Positions 54,115 to 62,312 of a DNA stretch of 64,000 nt are shown here, piece after piece. The position numbers were made by a program, and so were the translations under genes. Where the stretch lies: contig CAMDHZ010000001.1 of assembly GCA_945898275.1 (NCBI GenBank), positions 1 through 64,000 of the forward strand, given 5' to 3'. Origin of the DNA: Chitinophaga pinensis (lineage in GTDB: Bacteria > Bacteroidota > Bacteroidia > UKL13-3). Numbering within the stretch: position 1 is the stretch's first letter; every line of letters starts with the position of its first letter. Below the pieces are notes generated by a model. It was not told the origin of the DNA and did no database searches. It was given only the letters and a program-made list of their open reading frames with translations.

Positions 54115-54465
54115 TTAACATTCGTTTTTTATAACTTCTAAAATGTCTAGTAGGTTTTGTGGTAAATGTTTGGTAGCAATATCCCAAAGGATTTCATAGT
54201 CAATCCCAAAGTACTCATGCGAAATTCTATTCAGCAAACGATACATTTCTTCCCAAGGAATATTGGCGTATTTTTCCTTAACTCGTCCTGGCACATTTTT
54301 ACTAGCTTCGCCAATAATTTCAAAGTTCCTAATCACAGCATCAACTGTTTTGTAATCCCGTTTGAAATGTTGAAAATCGAGACCTTGAATATATTCTTGA
54401 ACCCTCATCATAGACAAGGATATATCTTCCAAATATAGAATTGGATCTCTATCGCTCGGTTTCAA
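54115..54465 (-). CDS. hepT: HepT-like (DUF86, HEPN) toxin of a MntA/HepT pair
   Basis: 116 residues with HEPN helices: ILYLEDISLSMMRVQEYIQG, TVDAVIRNFEIIGEASKNVP and the catalytic segment LLNRISHEYFGID. In HepT toxins the RNase motif is R-x4-H-x-Y. Here H83 and Y85 are kept, but position 78, expected Arg, is Leu, with Arg at 76 and 80. It overlaps the MntA gene by 4 bases (ATGA). MntA disarms HepT by adding AMP to the motif Tyr. Activity is doubtful if the Arg is essential. Confidence 0.88.
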   Translation of the reverse strand: MKPSDRDPILYLEDISLSMMRVQEYIQGLDFQHFKRDYKTVDAVIRNFEIIGEASKNVPGRVKEKYANIPWEEMYRLLNRISHEYFGIDYEILWDIATKHLPQNLLDILEVIKNEC

Positions 54466-54752
54466 ATGTAATTGACTTGGTTTAAGATAGGTTCCTTAAT
54501 TCGTTCCTTTAGCGCATTCTTTGTTACAAGATCTACTGGCATTCCAAACGTATGTTCAAGAAAGCGTTCAAGTGTGAAGAATTTCCAACCAATTGGTTCA
54601 GAAAACTCAACGAGCAAATCGATGTCGCTATTTACATTTTGTATGTCAGAAGCATAAGAGCCAAAATATCCAATACGACTTACGTGAAACTTTTCCGCGA
54701 GTTCTGGTTTAATTTGTTTTAGCTTATTCTCTATATCTGCTCTTGTTAACAT
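54462..54752 (-). CDS. mntA: MntA-like nucleotidyltransferase antitoxin
   Basis: 96 residues with the minimal nucleotidyltransferase motif G31-S32-x10-D43-x-D45 in FGSYASDIQNVNSDIDLLVEF's core and a third acidic residue D74 in MPVDLVT. All catalytic positions are present. It is the AMP-transferring antitoxin of the HEPN partner encoded directly downstream with an ATGA overlap. Confidence 0.9.
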   Translation of the reverse strand: MLTRADIENKLKQIKPELAEKFHVSRIGYFGSYASDIQNVNSDIDLLVEFSEPIGWKFFTLERFLEHTFGMPVDLVTKNALKERIKEPILNQVNYI

Positions 54753-54910
54753 ATTCGCAATTTAATAAATTTTCCTAATTATTTATGTCTCTATCGCATT
54801 TGTGGTAACGCTTAAACAACCGAAACACTTTCTCTTCTTCTGTCTTGTAAATTTGCAATGTTTATGTGTTTCAGCAAAAAAAGTTGTTATAAGCCGTTTT
54901 TTTTATTTTC

Positions 54911-55390
54911 TCATTTTATTCTATTGCCAGCTACAATATAATTCAACCCTCCTCCTAATCCTCCTAATCCACCAATATAGACCTTTATTGAATCTAAATT
55001 TACAAACCTTCCTTCATGAACATAATGATAACCAGATTTTGAAATTAACTCTCCATCCTTTTTTATTAAAGTTGTTATTTTTGAACTGTGGCTGAATTCA
55101 ATTGTTATCTTATCATTTATATTCTCGGTACTATCTTCATTACCACTATATAAATCATCATTTTTATCTATCAATTCAAATTTACGTATTACTCCATTGT
55201 AAAAGGACGTATCATAAAGATTCGATTGCCCAAGCCTCCAAGATTCAGTAATAAGCACAAATCTAAAACTTCCTAAATATTTAGTTCTAAAATCATTTTC
55301 CTCACTTTTTTTTTCCTTTTTACAACTCAGAGAAAAAAATAATATTAAAATATATATAACTCCAACAGAATAAGATTTATTAAAGTTCAT
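54911..55390 (-). CDS. Hypothetical lipoprotein
   Basis: 159 residues. The signal peptide ends at L-F-F-S-L-S-C23 followed by a Lys/Glu stretch (KKEKKSEEN). The body is beta-rich with no motif I know, and the end has a glycine run (GGLGGLGGGL). The 5' end overlaps the truncated hepT copy by 11 bases, and the gene sits where the rest of that hepT would have been. Base composition is A+T-rich. Confidence 0.65.
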   Translation of the reverse strand: MNFNKSYSVGVIYILILFFSLSCKKEKKSEENDFRTKYLGSFRFVLITESWRLGQSNLYDTSFYNGVIRKFELIDKNDDLYSGNEDSTENINDKITIEFSHSSKITTLIKKDGELISKSGYHYVHEGRFVNLDSIKVYIGGLGGLGGGLNYIVAGNRIK

Positions 55391-55556
55391 TGCTTGTTTT
55401 TATGGCTTCGCCTATAATTTCAAAATTTCTTATTACCGCATCTTGAATCAACAAATTGTCCAAAAATTCTTTCTCACCTAAACCTTCTGTGTAACTTTGT
55501 ATTCGATTAATACATTCCTGAATATGCAAAAGGTATACGATGGAATTCTTCTTCAT
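55380..55556 (-). pseudogene. Truncated second HepT (DUF86) copy
   Basis: 58 residues starting MKKNSIVYLLHIQECINRIQ. It keeps the first HEPN helices and the diagnostic DAVIRNFEIIGEA, then ends with IKTSNEL and a TAA. The second half with the R-x4-H-x-Y motif is missing; intact relatives have about 115 residues. The ATG overlaps the MntA stop as TAATG. The start of the lipoprotein gene lies across its end, suggesting that a rearrangement removed the rest. Confidence 0.75.
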
Positions 55557-55837
55557 TACATTATCCTTATAAGGTCCTTTTCAATGTAAGATTTCAAATT
55601 ATGATTAACAGATTTTAACGTAACCAAATCAACTTTAATTCCTAACAATTCGGTTAATTCTTGTTCTAAACCAATCAACTCTATAAGATTAATATTATTT
55701 TCAAAATCAATGAGTATATCTAAATCACTCATACGGTTATCTTCATTTCTTGCAAAAGAACCAAAAACCCCTACCATCGTTGGTTTGTACTTTTTTACAG
55801 CATTTTTTATTACTATTTCTTGTTGCAAACTAATCAT
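55556..55837 (-). CDS. MntA-like nucleotidyltransferase antitoxin (second copy)
   Basis: 93 residues. G26-S27-x10-D38-x-D40 is intact and the third acidic residue is in IKVDLVTLK. It is similar in layout to the copy at 54462 but clearly diverged (different N-terminus, MISLQQEIVIKNAVKKYK), so the two pairs are probably separate acquisitions. Its toxin partner is truncated. Confidence 0.88.
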   Translation of the reverse strand: MISLQQEIVIKNAVKKYKPTMVGVFGSFARNEDNRMSDLDILIDFENNINLIELIGLEQELTELLGIKVDLVTLKSVNHNLKSYIEKDLIRIM

Positions 55838-55953
55838 ACCTCAAATATAACAGATTTTCTAATTATCACCTTGGCATACATTATTTTAGGGATAAATGCC
55901 CTTTGGGGGTGAATGCTTGGTTCATAAACAAGCCTTATCTTGCACCCCTAATC

Positions 55954-56415
55954 ATGAAGATAGTTATTTATACCGATGGCTCCAGCAGAGGCAACCCCGG
56001 CCCGGGTGGCTTTGGCATTGTGTTGCAAAGTGGCAAACACCACAAAGAAATAAGTGGCGGCTTTAGGCTCACCACCAATAACCGCATGGAGTTATTGGCG
56101 GTTATCATAGGACTTGAATCCCTGAAAATTCCACAATCGGAAGTTCATATTTATACAGACAGCAAATATGTATGCGAAGCTGTAGACAAGAAATGGGTGT
56201 TTGGCTGGGCTAAAAAAGGCTTTGCGGGTAAAAAGAACCCCGACCTATGGCAAAGATTTTTAAACATTTACCCACAACATCAAATTCACTTTCATTGGGT
56301 TAAAGGCCATGCCGGTAACCCCTTAAATGAGCGTTGCGACCAACTGGCAACGGCTGCCGCAGATGGCAAAAATCTAGATACCGACCATTATTTTGAAGCA
56401 AACCCATCAAGTTAA
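55954..56415 (+). CDS. rnhA: Ribonuclease HI
   Basis: 153 residues from ATG 55954; an upstream in-frame ATG at 55903 is rejected since RNase HI begins at the first strand MKIVIYTDGS. The DEDD residues appear in YTDGSSRGNPGPGG, TTNNRMELLAV, IYTDSKYVCEA and NERCDQLA. It cuts RNA in RNA-DNA hybrids. It marks the return to housekeeping genes after the accessory region; about 116 bases before it are gene-free. Confidence 0.95.
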   Translation: MKIVIYTDGSSRGNPGPGGFGIVLQSGKHHKEISGGFRLTTNNRMELLAVIIGLESLKIPQSEVHIYTDSKYVCEAVDKKWVFGWAKKGFAGKKNPDLWQRFLNIYPQHQIHFHWVKGHAGNPLNERCDQLATAAADGKNLDTDHYFEANPSS

Positions 56416-56457
56416 TCAATAATTTTATCTATATCTTCGAAACATAATATTGCTGCT

Positions 56458-57306
56458 ATGCTAAAAATATTAGTTCCTACCGACTTCTCACCAGAGGCTA
56501 AAAACGCTTGCCTTTATGCTTATGAATTTGCAAGGTATACCAATAGTGCTATTCTGCTTTACCATGCCATTCCACTCCCTATAGCTGTTACAGATATTCC
56601 TTTTGAGAATTATTATTTAGACGAGCAACAAGAAATTGACTTGCTACACGATAGTTTTAAAAAGACAATTTTAGAAAATAACCTCGACCCCTTAATGGTA
56701 GAGGTTAGTGCGGCTGTTTCATCTAACAATAATATTTCTGATGGCATACAAGATATTTTCAAAAATCATGGTTGCGACATGGTCATCATGGGTACGCACG
56801 GAGCCAGTGGTTTGAGTGAGGTTATATTAGGAAGCAACACTGCCCAACTTATCTCACAAGCAAAAATTCCAATTATTGCCATCCCAGCCAGTTATCGGTT
56901 TGAACCTATTTACCATTTGGTATATGCTTCCGACTTAAAAAACTTAAGCGATGAACTAGCCGTAATCATTCCGTTTTCTAAGGTGTTTCAGGCGGTGTTA
57001 GAAATTTTCTACTTTGATTATGTAGGTCCAGAAAGTGAGCAATTGATGTTTGATGCTGAAAAATATATTGATGAGCTAGCGTATAAAAATGTTTCCCTAA
57101 GGGTAAAAAAAGGCAATCTCCAAATGTCTGTAGCAGAAAACATCAAACAGCAAATAGACCCTAGTAACACGCAAATGCTAATTCTTTACAGGGCAGAACA
57201 CAGTTGGTTAGATAATTTGTTATTGGGAAGCAATACCAGAAAATTGGTGATGGAACCTAGTATTCCAATTATGGTATTGCCAAAAAATCCTGTATTCGCA
57301 GATTAA
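56458..57306 (+). CDS. Universal stress protein (tandem UspA domains)
   Basis: 282 residues, two UspA folds. The first has ILVPTDFSPEAKNACLYAYE and the ATP loop GTHGASGLSEVILGSNT. The second has a weaker start (HLVYASDLKNLSDELAV) and ends LGSNTRKLVMEPSIPIMVLP. The gene is 42 bases after rnhA. It carries a GGTTYRAACC element at 56897 (encoding RFEP). The 3' end overlaps the convergent hydrolase gene by 38 bases. Confidence 0.92.
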   Translation: MLKILVPTDFSPEAKNACLYAYEFARYTNSAILLYHAIPLPIAVTDIPFENYYLDEQQEIDLLHDSFKKTILENNLDPLMVEVSAAVSSNNNISDGIQDIFKNHGCDMVIMGTHGASGLSEVILGSNTAQLISQAKIPIIAIPASYRFEPIYHLVYASDLKNLSDELAVIIPFSKVFQAVLEIFYFDYVGPESEQLMFDAEKYIDELAYKNVSLRVKKGNLQMSVAENIKQQIDPSNTQMLILYRAEHSWLDNLLLGSNTRKLVMEPSIPIMVLPKNPVFAD

Positions 57307-58132
57307 CCGCATTTGCTTCTTCTATCTGCACAAAATGTCCGCATTTTGGATAGACTTCTAGGGTACAATTTTGCATGACAGTAGCAGCGCGCGCGCCAAT
57401 CTTTGCAGCCGTGTCGGTTAAATGAATCAGGCGGTTGGGAATTAACAAATCCTGCTCTCCCATCAGCAACAAAACCTTTACCTGTAGCTCTCCTAAAAAT
57501 GGAAATACAGGTTCATCCAACATGGCTTCTATATTGGTCTTAACCATCTTTCGCCAATACTTTCCTTTCTCTCCTGTCATCAATAATTTTAGGTCGTGTA
57601 TAATAGCTTCCGACCCCGTTTTTTGATTATGGTAATAGCTTTGTTTGATAACCGTTTCAAGACTCATGGCATCGCTATATACAAATGAACCCAAATGCAA
57701 TAAACCTTTAAACCAATTTTTCTCAACGTCTGTAAATACCTCTAATCCACTTGGGGCAAATAACACCAAATGACTTACCAATTCTGGGTAGCGTAAAGAT
57801 ACCATCAAACTCACATGCCCACCCATGCTATGGCCAATTAACACAACCTTCTTTAGGCCTTTCTGTTGAATAAACCTCGCCACAGATTCTGCATAAAAAT
57901 GCATGGTAAAGGGATAGTCCTCCCGAGAGGAAAGCCCGTTTCCCGGCAAATCAATGGCTATGCAACGAAACTTTTCGCTAAGCGGTTTGATATTGTATTT
58001 AAAAACTGGAATATAATTGGCTAGTCCGTGTATAAAGAGTAAGGTGGTTTCTCCCTGACCTTCCTCGCAATACGCCATTTTAATCTTAGGGTCAATTTCA
58101 AGATAATGAACTGGGAATGGATATTTAATCAT
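57269..58132 (-). CDS. Alpha/beta hydrolase
   Basis: 287 residues. It has the oxyanion region LLFIHGLANYIPVF, the nucleophile elbow G-H-S-M-G-G with the catalytic Ser, an acid in LLMGEQDLLIP and the His in YPKCGHFVQIEE. The substrate is not predictable. There is no signal peptide. It overlaps the universal stress gene tail-to-tail by 38 bases and is divergent from the glycosyltransferase. Confidence 0.92.
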   Translation of the reverse strand: MIKYPFPVHYLEIDPKIKMAYCEEGQGETTLLFIHGLANYIPVFKYNIKPLSEKFRCIAIDLPGNGLSSREDYPFTMHFYAESVARFIQQKGLKKVVLIGHSMGGHVSLMVSLRYPELVSHLVLFAPSGLEVFTDVEKNWFKGLLHLGSFVYSDAMSLETVIKQSYYHNQKTGSEAIIHDLKLLMTGEKGKYWRKMVKTNIEAMLDEPVFPFLGELQVKVLLLMGEQDLLIPNRLIHLTDTAAKIGARAATVMQNCTLEVYPKCGHFVQIEEANAVNLRIQDFLAIP

Positions 58133-58149
58133 GCAGCTACGATATTACG

Positions 58150-58157
58150 TATATTTG
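58150..58157 (+). promoter_or_regulatory. Possible -7 element of the second family-9 glycosyltransferase gene
   Basis: TATATTTG fits TAnnTTTG; the -33 region has only TTTA (58124) at 22 bases. If used, the transcript starts near 58164, downstream of the ATG at 58106, favouring the TTG at 58178 as start. Confidence 0.4.
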
Positions 58158-58177
58158 AACAAAAATTAAGTTTCGGT

Positions 58178-59140
58178 TTGAACCTAAAAATATTAATTAT
58201 CCGATTTAGCTCCATTGGGGATATTGTGCTAACCACACCTGCAGTTAGGTGCATTAAAATGCAAATTCCAAATGTTAGCCTGCATTACCTTACCAAACCG
58301 CAATTTGCTGCTATCCTTGCCGATAATCCATACATTGATAAATTACAGGTATTAGACAAATCTCCGCTTCAAAAAGGCCTTGATTTGCAAGCAGAAGGAT
58401 ATGATTATGTCATCGACTTACACCATAACCTTAGGACTTTAATTTTAAAGAAAGCATTGGGTGTTCCATCCTTTGCCTTTAATAAACTTAATGTAGAAAA
58501 ATTTCTTGCCGTAAACTTCAAGCGAAACAGCTTGCCAAACATTCATATTGTTCAAAGGTATTTGGCTGCAGCAGCTCCTTTAGGGGTAGTAGACGATGGC
58601 CATGGCTTAGACTACTTTTTATCTGCGTCGGTTCAAACCGAAACCGTAATAAATTTTAACGTATTTGAAACCCCATACCTAGCTTGGGCAGTGGGTGCGC
58701 AACATTTTACCAAACGATTACCTGCTAAAAACATCATTGCTAAAATAAAGGAACAGTCGCTAAAAGTTGTATTGCTTGGCGGCAAAGAAGACATAGCAAC
58801 TGCCAAAGAAATTGCTGCTGCCTGTGGGGAACAAGTCATAGATTTTTGCGGCAAAATTAGTTTGGCGCAAAGCGCATGGTTAGTTAAAAACGCAGCTTTG
58901 GTTCAAACCAACGATACAGGATTAATGCACATTGCAGCAGCTTTTCACAAGCCTATCATCAGTTATTGGGGAAATACCCTTCCAGCCTTTGGCATGACGC
59001 CCTATTATGGCAAATTAGCCAAGGATGAGATATATCCAGCACAGCTCATCGAAAACAAAAATTTGTCTTGCAGACCTTGTTCCAAAATTGGATTTAAGGC
59101 TTGCCCAAAAGGACATTTTAAATGCATGGATACCTTATAG
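58178..59140 (+). CDS. Family 9 glycosyltransferase (heptosyltransferase-like)
   Basis: 320 residues from TTG 58178. The family core starts with KILIIRFSSIGDIVLTTPA, immediately after this TTG; the in-frame ATG at 58106 would add 24 non-conserved residues and overlap the divergent hydrolase gene. It has DYVIDLHHNLRT, VLLGGKEDIATAKEI and the UDP/ADP-site region ALVQTNDTGLMHIAAAFHKP. It probably adds a heptose-like sugar to lipopolysaccharide. It holds three GGTTYRAACC elements (58175, 58630, 58900); the first contains the start codon. Confidence 0.88.
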   Translation: MNLKILIIRFSSIGDIVLTTPAVRCIKMQIPNVSLHYLTKPQFAAILADNPYIDKLQVLDKSPLQKGLDLQAEGYDYVIDLHHNLRTLILKKALGVPSFAFNKLNVEKFLAVNFKRNSLPNIHIVQRYLAAAAPLGVVDDGHGLDYFLSASVQTETVINFNVFETPYLAWAVGAQHFTKRLPAKNIIAKIKEQSLKVVLLGGKEDIATAKEIAAACGEQVIDFCGKISLAQSAWLVKNAALVQTNDTGLMHIAAAFHKPIISYWGNTLPAFGMTPYYGKLAKDEIYPAQLIENKNLSCRPCSKIGFKACPKGHFKCMDTL

Positions 59141-59142
59141 GC

Positions 59143-60345
59143 TTAGTCTACAAAATCTTGCAAGTAATGGTACTTGTCTGTGAGTTGTCCTGCTTGGGTT
59201 AGCGTAGCATTTTTGATAATATCATCTTTATCGCCCATAAACAATAAAGGCAATACATGTCGTTTTAATTGCTCTCCAAATTCAATAGAAGCATCTACAG
59301 GAAGCTCGCATGGTAGATTACCAACCGCTTGTATATCGATTACATTGGACAAAAAGGGCGTTACTTCACTTTCAGAAAAAACATTGTAACCAAAGAAGGG
59401 CTCTGCAATGGTAGAACTGCGAAGGGTGCTAGGAACAGGACCAGGAATATCACAGGTAATATCAGAGATAATCTTGATCCTAAAATCGCTGCCTTTCATT
59501 TCTTCATGGGTAAAAAAGGGAGCAATCCCCTCCTTCCAAAACACGGCATTGATAAAAATATCTGCCTTTTGGTAGTAAGGTTTAAAGGTACTTAGGTAGT
59601 CTTCTGGATGTTTATAGAAATCTGGCTTATCCCAAGGGCGACCGTCTTTGTGGGCATAGTAATCCTCACTACGCAAATGCACATAAATGGGCATGTTATA
59701 ATCATCTTCTAAAAACTCTTCCTGACTTACATGGTGTATCTTGAGCTTTTTCATCAACTCTAAGGCACCATGCGCTACCCTACCATCACCACAAACCACT
59801 ATTCTAACAGGTGGAATTTCAAGTCCTTTATACTGCTCTAATAAAGCTTCGTAATCCTTAAGTTGATTAGCAGGTTTAAGGCTATAATAGCCATATTTTT
59901 TGCCCAACATTAAAAAGGCATAGTGTGTACCTACAATACCTGCAAACCTACCAAACCCAATTATGCGATTGCCGGCATCCCAAGTAAGGGTTTCGTAATC
60001 TATGAGGCGAATATTCTGTTTTAATATCTCGCGCAAGAGCTTACGGTTGTGCAGCTGTTTTTTGATGGTATGTGAGAAAAATAAATAGGTCTTATTGGGG
60101 ATTAAGGCTTCTATGGCCACCTCTTTCACACCCAATAAAATATCAGCTTCAGAGAGGTCATGGGTTACTTTTGCGCCAGCCTCGGTATAGGCCTCATCAG
60201 AGAAACATCTTTCTGTGCAGGTTTGAACCAAGATCGTAAGACCCGGAAAAGAGTTAAGCAACTCCGAACAATGAACCGGCGTAAGCGGCGTGCGATGATC
60301 TACCGGAATTTTAGTTTCTTTAATGATGCCTATTGTAATGTTCAT
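59143..60345 (-). CDS. NAD(P)-dependent dehydrogenase of the alanine dehydrogenase/saccharopine dehydrogenase (LYS1-like) family
   Basis: 400 residues. The N-terminal substrate domain (ITIGIIKETKIPVDHRTPLTP, with the Lys and Arg typical of this family) and the Rossmann segment VRIVVCGDGRVAHGALELM are clear; ISDITCDIPGPVPST follows. It resembles lysine-forming saccharopine dehydrogenases by motif, but the lysine pathway genes are not nearby and the true substrate is unknown. It lies 2 bases after the glycosyltransferase gene end (convergent) and 5 bases downstream of dnaG on the same strand. Confidence 0.82.
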   Translation of the reverse strand: MNITIGIIKETKIPVDHRTPLTPVHCSELLNSFPGLTILVQTCTERCFSDEAYTEAGAKVTHDLSEADILLGVKEVAIEALIPNKTYLFFSHTIKKQLHNRKLLREILKQNIRLIDYETLTWDAGNRIIGFGRFAGIVGTHYAFLMLGKKYGYYSLKPANQLKDYEALLEQYKGLEIPPVRIVVCGDGRVAHGALELMKKLKIHHVSQEEFLEDDYNMPIYVHLRSEDYYAHKDGRPWDKPDFYKHPEDYLSTFKPYYQKADIFINAVFWKEGIAPFFTHEEMKGSDFRIKIISDITCDIPGPVPSTLRSSTIAEPFFGYNVFSESEVTPFLSNVIDIQAVGNLPCELPVDASIEFGEQLKRHVLPLLFMGDKDDIIKNATLTQAGQLTDKYHYLQDFVD

Positions 60346-60350
60346 GTGTA

Positions 60351-62279
60351 TTAATGTAAGATAACAATACCTGCTTTATTGCTTAATTCTTTTTGTTTCT
60401 CTTTTAAGAGTTTAATGAGTTCTAAAGAAAAATTCACCTCTTCTTCACTTCCCTTTTCTATGGCAATTTTTAGTTCTTCTGTGGCAAGCTTCTCCATTTT
60501 TTCGAGTTGCTTTTTTTCCAGATAAATCAGGTTTGAGGCAATGTCTTCTAAGTAATTATCTTCAGGCGAAATCAGGGGTACATTGTATTTTTCTGTCCAC
60601 TTTTTACTGGCTTCATTTTGCTGAGCCAAGATACTGGCCGTGCTTGCAGAAATAAGTGGATTGCTATGGTTGATGAAGGCAGCCGCAGAAAGTGGCAAAT
60701 TCTCTTGCAACATAAATTTGATTTCATCTACCAACAGGCGCATCGCTTCTTGTTCAAACTCTAATTCAAGTGCTTGCATGGTAGTTAAAATATAATGAGC
60801 CGTATTTATATAACCTTCCTTCTCTTTATGGCCATGTAAAATCATCATTTTAACCATGTATCGCTCTTGCTCAAAAATAGGTTCATCCTTTAGTAACTCT
60901 TTGAGCTCATCCTGCAAGGAGACCTTAGGAGTTTCGGTAGGCACCCACTCTTTTTCTTTTTGGGTAAGGAAATCATTACGTGTTTTGTTTAATTCTGTAA
61001 TGAGCAATCCTTCATTCATATCTAGAAGCACAGCGCATTCTTTGATAAAGGCCATGCGCTTAATGCCATCCGGAATTTTACCAATGCTTTCTACAATATC
61101 ACGGGTTACTTGTGCTTTTTTCAAAGGGTCGTTTGCCACATCGCTAAGCAGCAACTTCACCTTAAACAAGATAAAATCCCGACTCTCTTTTTTGAGGTAA
61201 GTCCCAAAGTCTTCCGCACCCACTTTACGTGAGTAGGAATCTGGGTCTTCGCCATCAGGAAAAGGAACCACCTTAACATTTAATCCTTGTTCTAGCAGCA
61301 TGTCAATACCACGCATACTGGCTTTAATACCCGCAGCATCGCCATCATACAAAACAGTCACATTTTCTGTATGCCGTTTAATGAGTTTAATCTGGTTTTC
61401 GGTAAGCGAAGTTCCACTAGAAGCCACCACATTTTCTATTCCCGCTTGATGCATAGAAATGACGTCGGTATATCCTTCAACGAGGTATACAAAATCATTT
61501 TGTCGAATGGCATTTTTGGCGTAGAAAAGTCCGTATAACTCATTGCTTTTATGGTACAATAAAGTTTCTGGCGAGTTAACATACTTGGCACTTTTATCGT
61601 CTTTCTTAAGTTGCCTGCCTGCAAAGGCAATTACTTTTCCAGTATGCCCGTGAATGGTAAACATTACCCTGCCGCGGTAGGCATCATAGGTTTTGCCTTG
61701 TTCGTTTTTCTTAACCAAACCTGCTTTTACCAGCACTTCTTCGTTGTAGCTTGCGGCAATTGCGGTTTCGTGTAAATGGTTCCACCCTTCTAAACTATAG
61801 CCTAGTTTAAACTTTTTTATGATATCCTGTCTGAACCCACGCTCCTCAAAATAGGAAAGTCCGATGGTTTTGCCTTCTTCAGCTTCCCACAATTGCGTTT
61901 CGAAGTATTCAGCAGCCCAGTTGTTAAGGATTTGAAGGCTTTCCTTTTCAGACCGAAGCGCCTTTTCTTGGTCTATGTTTACGTTCTCTTGCTGCGGCCA
62001 TTCGATGCGGTATTTATCGGCAAGGCTTTTAAGTGCTTCGATGTAACCAAGCCCATCGTGTTCCATTACAAAATTAACGGAGTTACCTGCCTTGCCACAG
62101 CCAAAGCATTTGTAAATTCCTTTGGCCGGCGACACAGAAAAACTAGGTGTCTTTTCATTATGAAAGGGGCATAACCCCGTAAGGTTAGCCCCTCTCCTTT
62201 TTAACCTTACATAATCGCCAACCACATCTTCAATCGTGGCCGCTTGTAAGATTTCATCTATTTTACTTTGAGGAATCAA
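60351..62279 (-). CDS. dnaG: DNA primase
   Basis: 642 residues. The CHC2 zinc ribbon uses C37, H40, C58 and C61 (LCPFHNEKTPSFSVSP ... YKCFGCG). The catalytic core has the TOPRIM motifs LVEGYTDVISMHQAG and LYDGDAAGIKASMRG. A C-terminal helicase-binding region follows. It makes RNA primers for replication with DnaB. rpoD and rpsU, neighbours in proteobacteria, are not here. The downstream dehydrogenase is 5 bases away. Confidence 0.97.
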   Translation of the reverse strand: MIPQSKIDEILQAATIEDVVGDYVRLKRRGANLTGLCPFHNEKTPSFSVSPAKGIYKCFGCGKAGNSVNFVMEHDGLGYIEALKSLADKYRIEWPQQENVNIDQEKALRSEKESLQILNNWAAEYFETQLWEAEEGKTIGLSYFEERGFRQDIIKKFKLGYSLEGWNHLHETAIAASYNEEVLVKAGLVKKNEQGKTYDAYRGRVMFTIHGHTGKVIAFAGRQLKKDDKSAKYVNSPETLLYHKSNELYGLFYAKNAIRQNDFVYLVEGYTDVISMHQAGIENVVASSGTSLTENQIKLIKRHTENVTVLYDGDAAGIKASMRGIDMLLEQGLNVKVVPFPDGEDPDSYSRKVGAEDFGTYLKKESRDFILFKVKLLLSDVANDPLKKAQVTRDIVESIGKIPDGIKRMAFIKECAVLLDMNEGLLITELNKTRNDFLTQKEKEWVPTETPKVSLQDELKELLKDEPIFEQERYMVKMMILHGHKEKEGYINTAHYILTTMQALELEFEQEAMRLLVDEIKFMLQENLPLSAAAFINHSNPLISASTASILAQQNEASKKWTEKYNVPLISPEDNYLEDIASNLIYLEKKQLEKMEKLATEELKIAIEKGSEEEVNFSLELIKLLKEKQKELSNKAGIVILH

Positions 62280-62312
62280 AGGTTAATTTGAACACTTGAA
62301 GTGTTGTCCTTA

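Noticed and set aside
54030-54910. Possible integron attC-like sites in the gaps of the accessory region (for example GGCCTACAACC near 54092, GTTATAAGCCG near 54887)
   Set aside because: The core sites do not fit GTTRRRY/RYYYAAC, I could not pair left and right boxes, and no integron integrase is present.
58106-58177. Longer glycosyltransferase starting at ATG 58106
   Set aside because: The extra 24 residues are not part of the family, overlap the divergent hydrolase gene, and lie upstream of the best -7 element.
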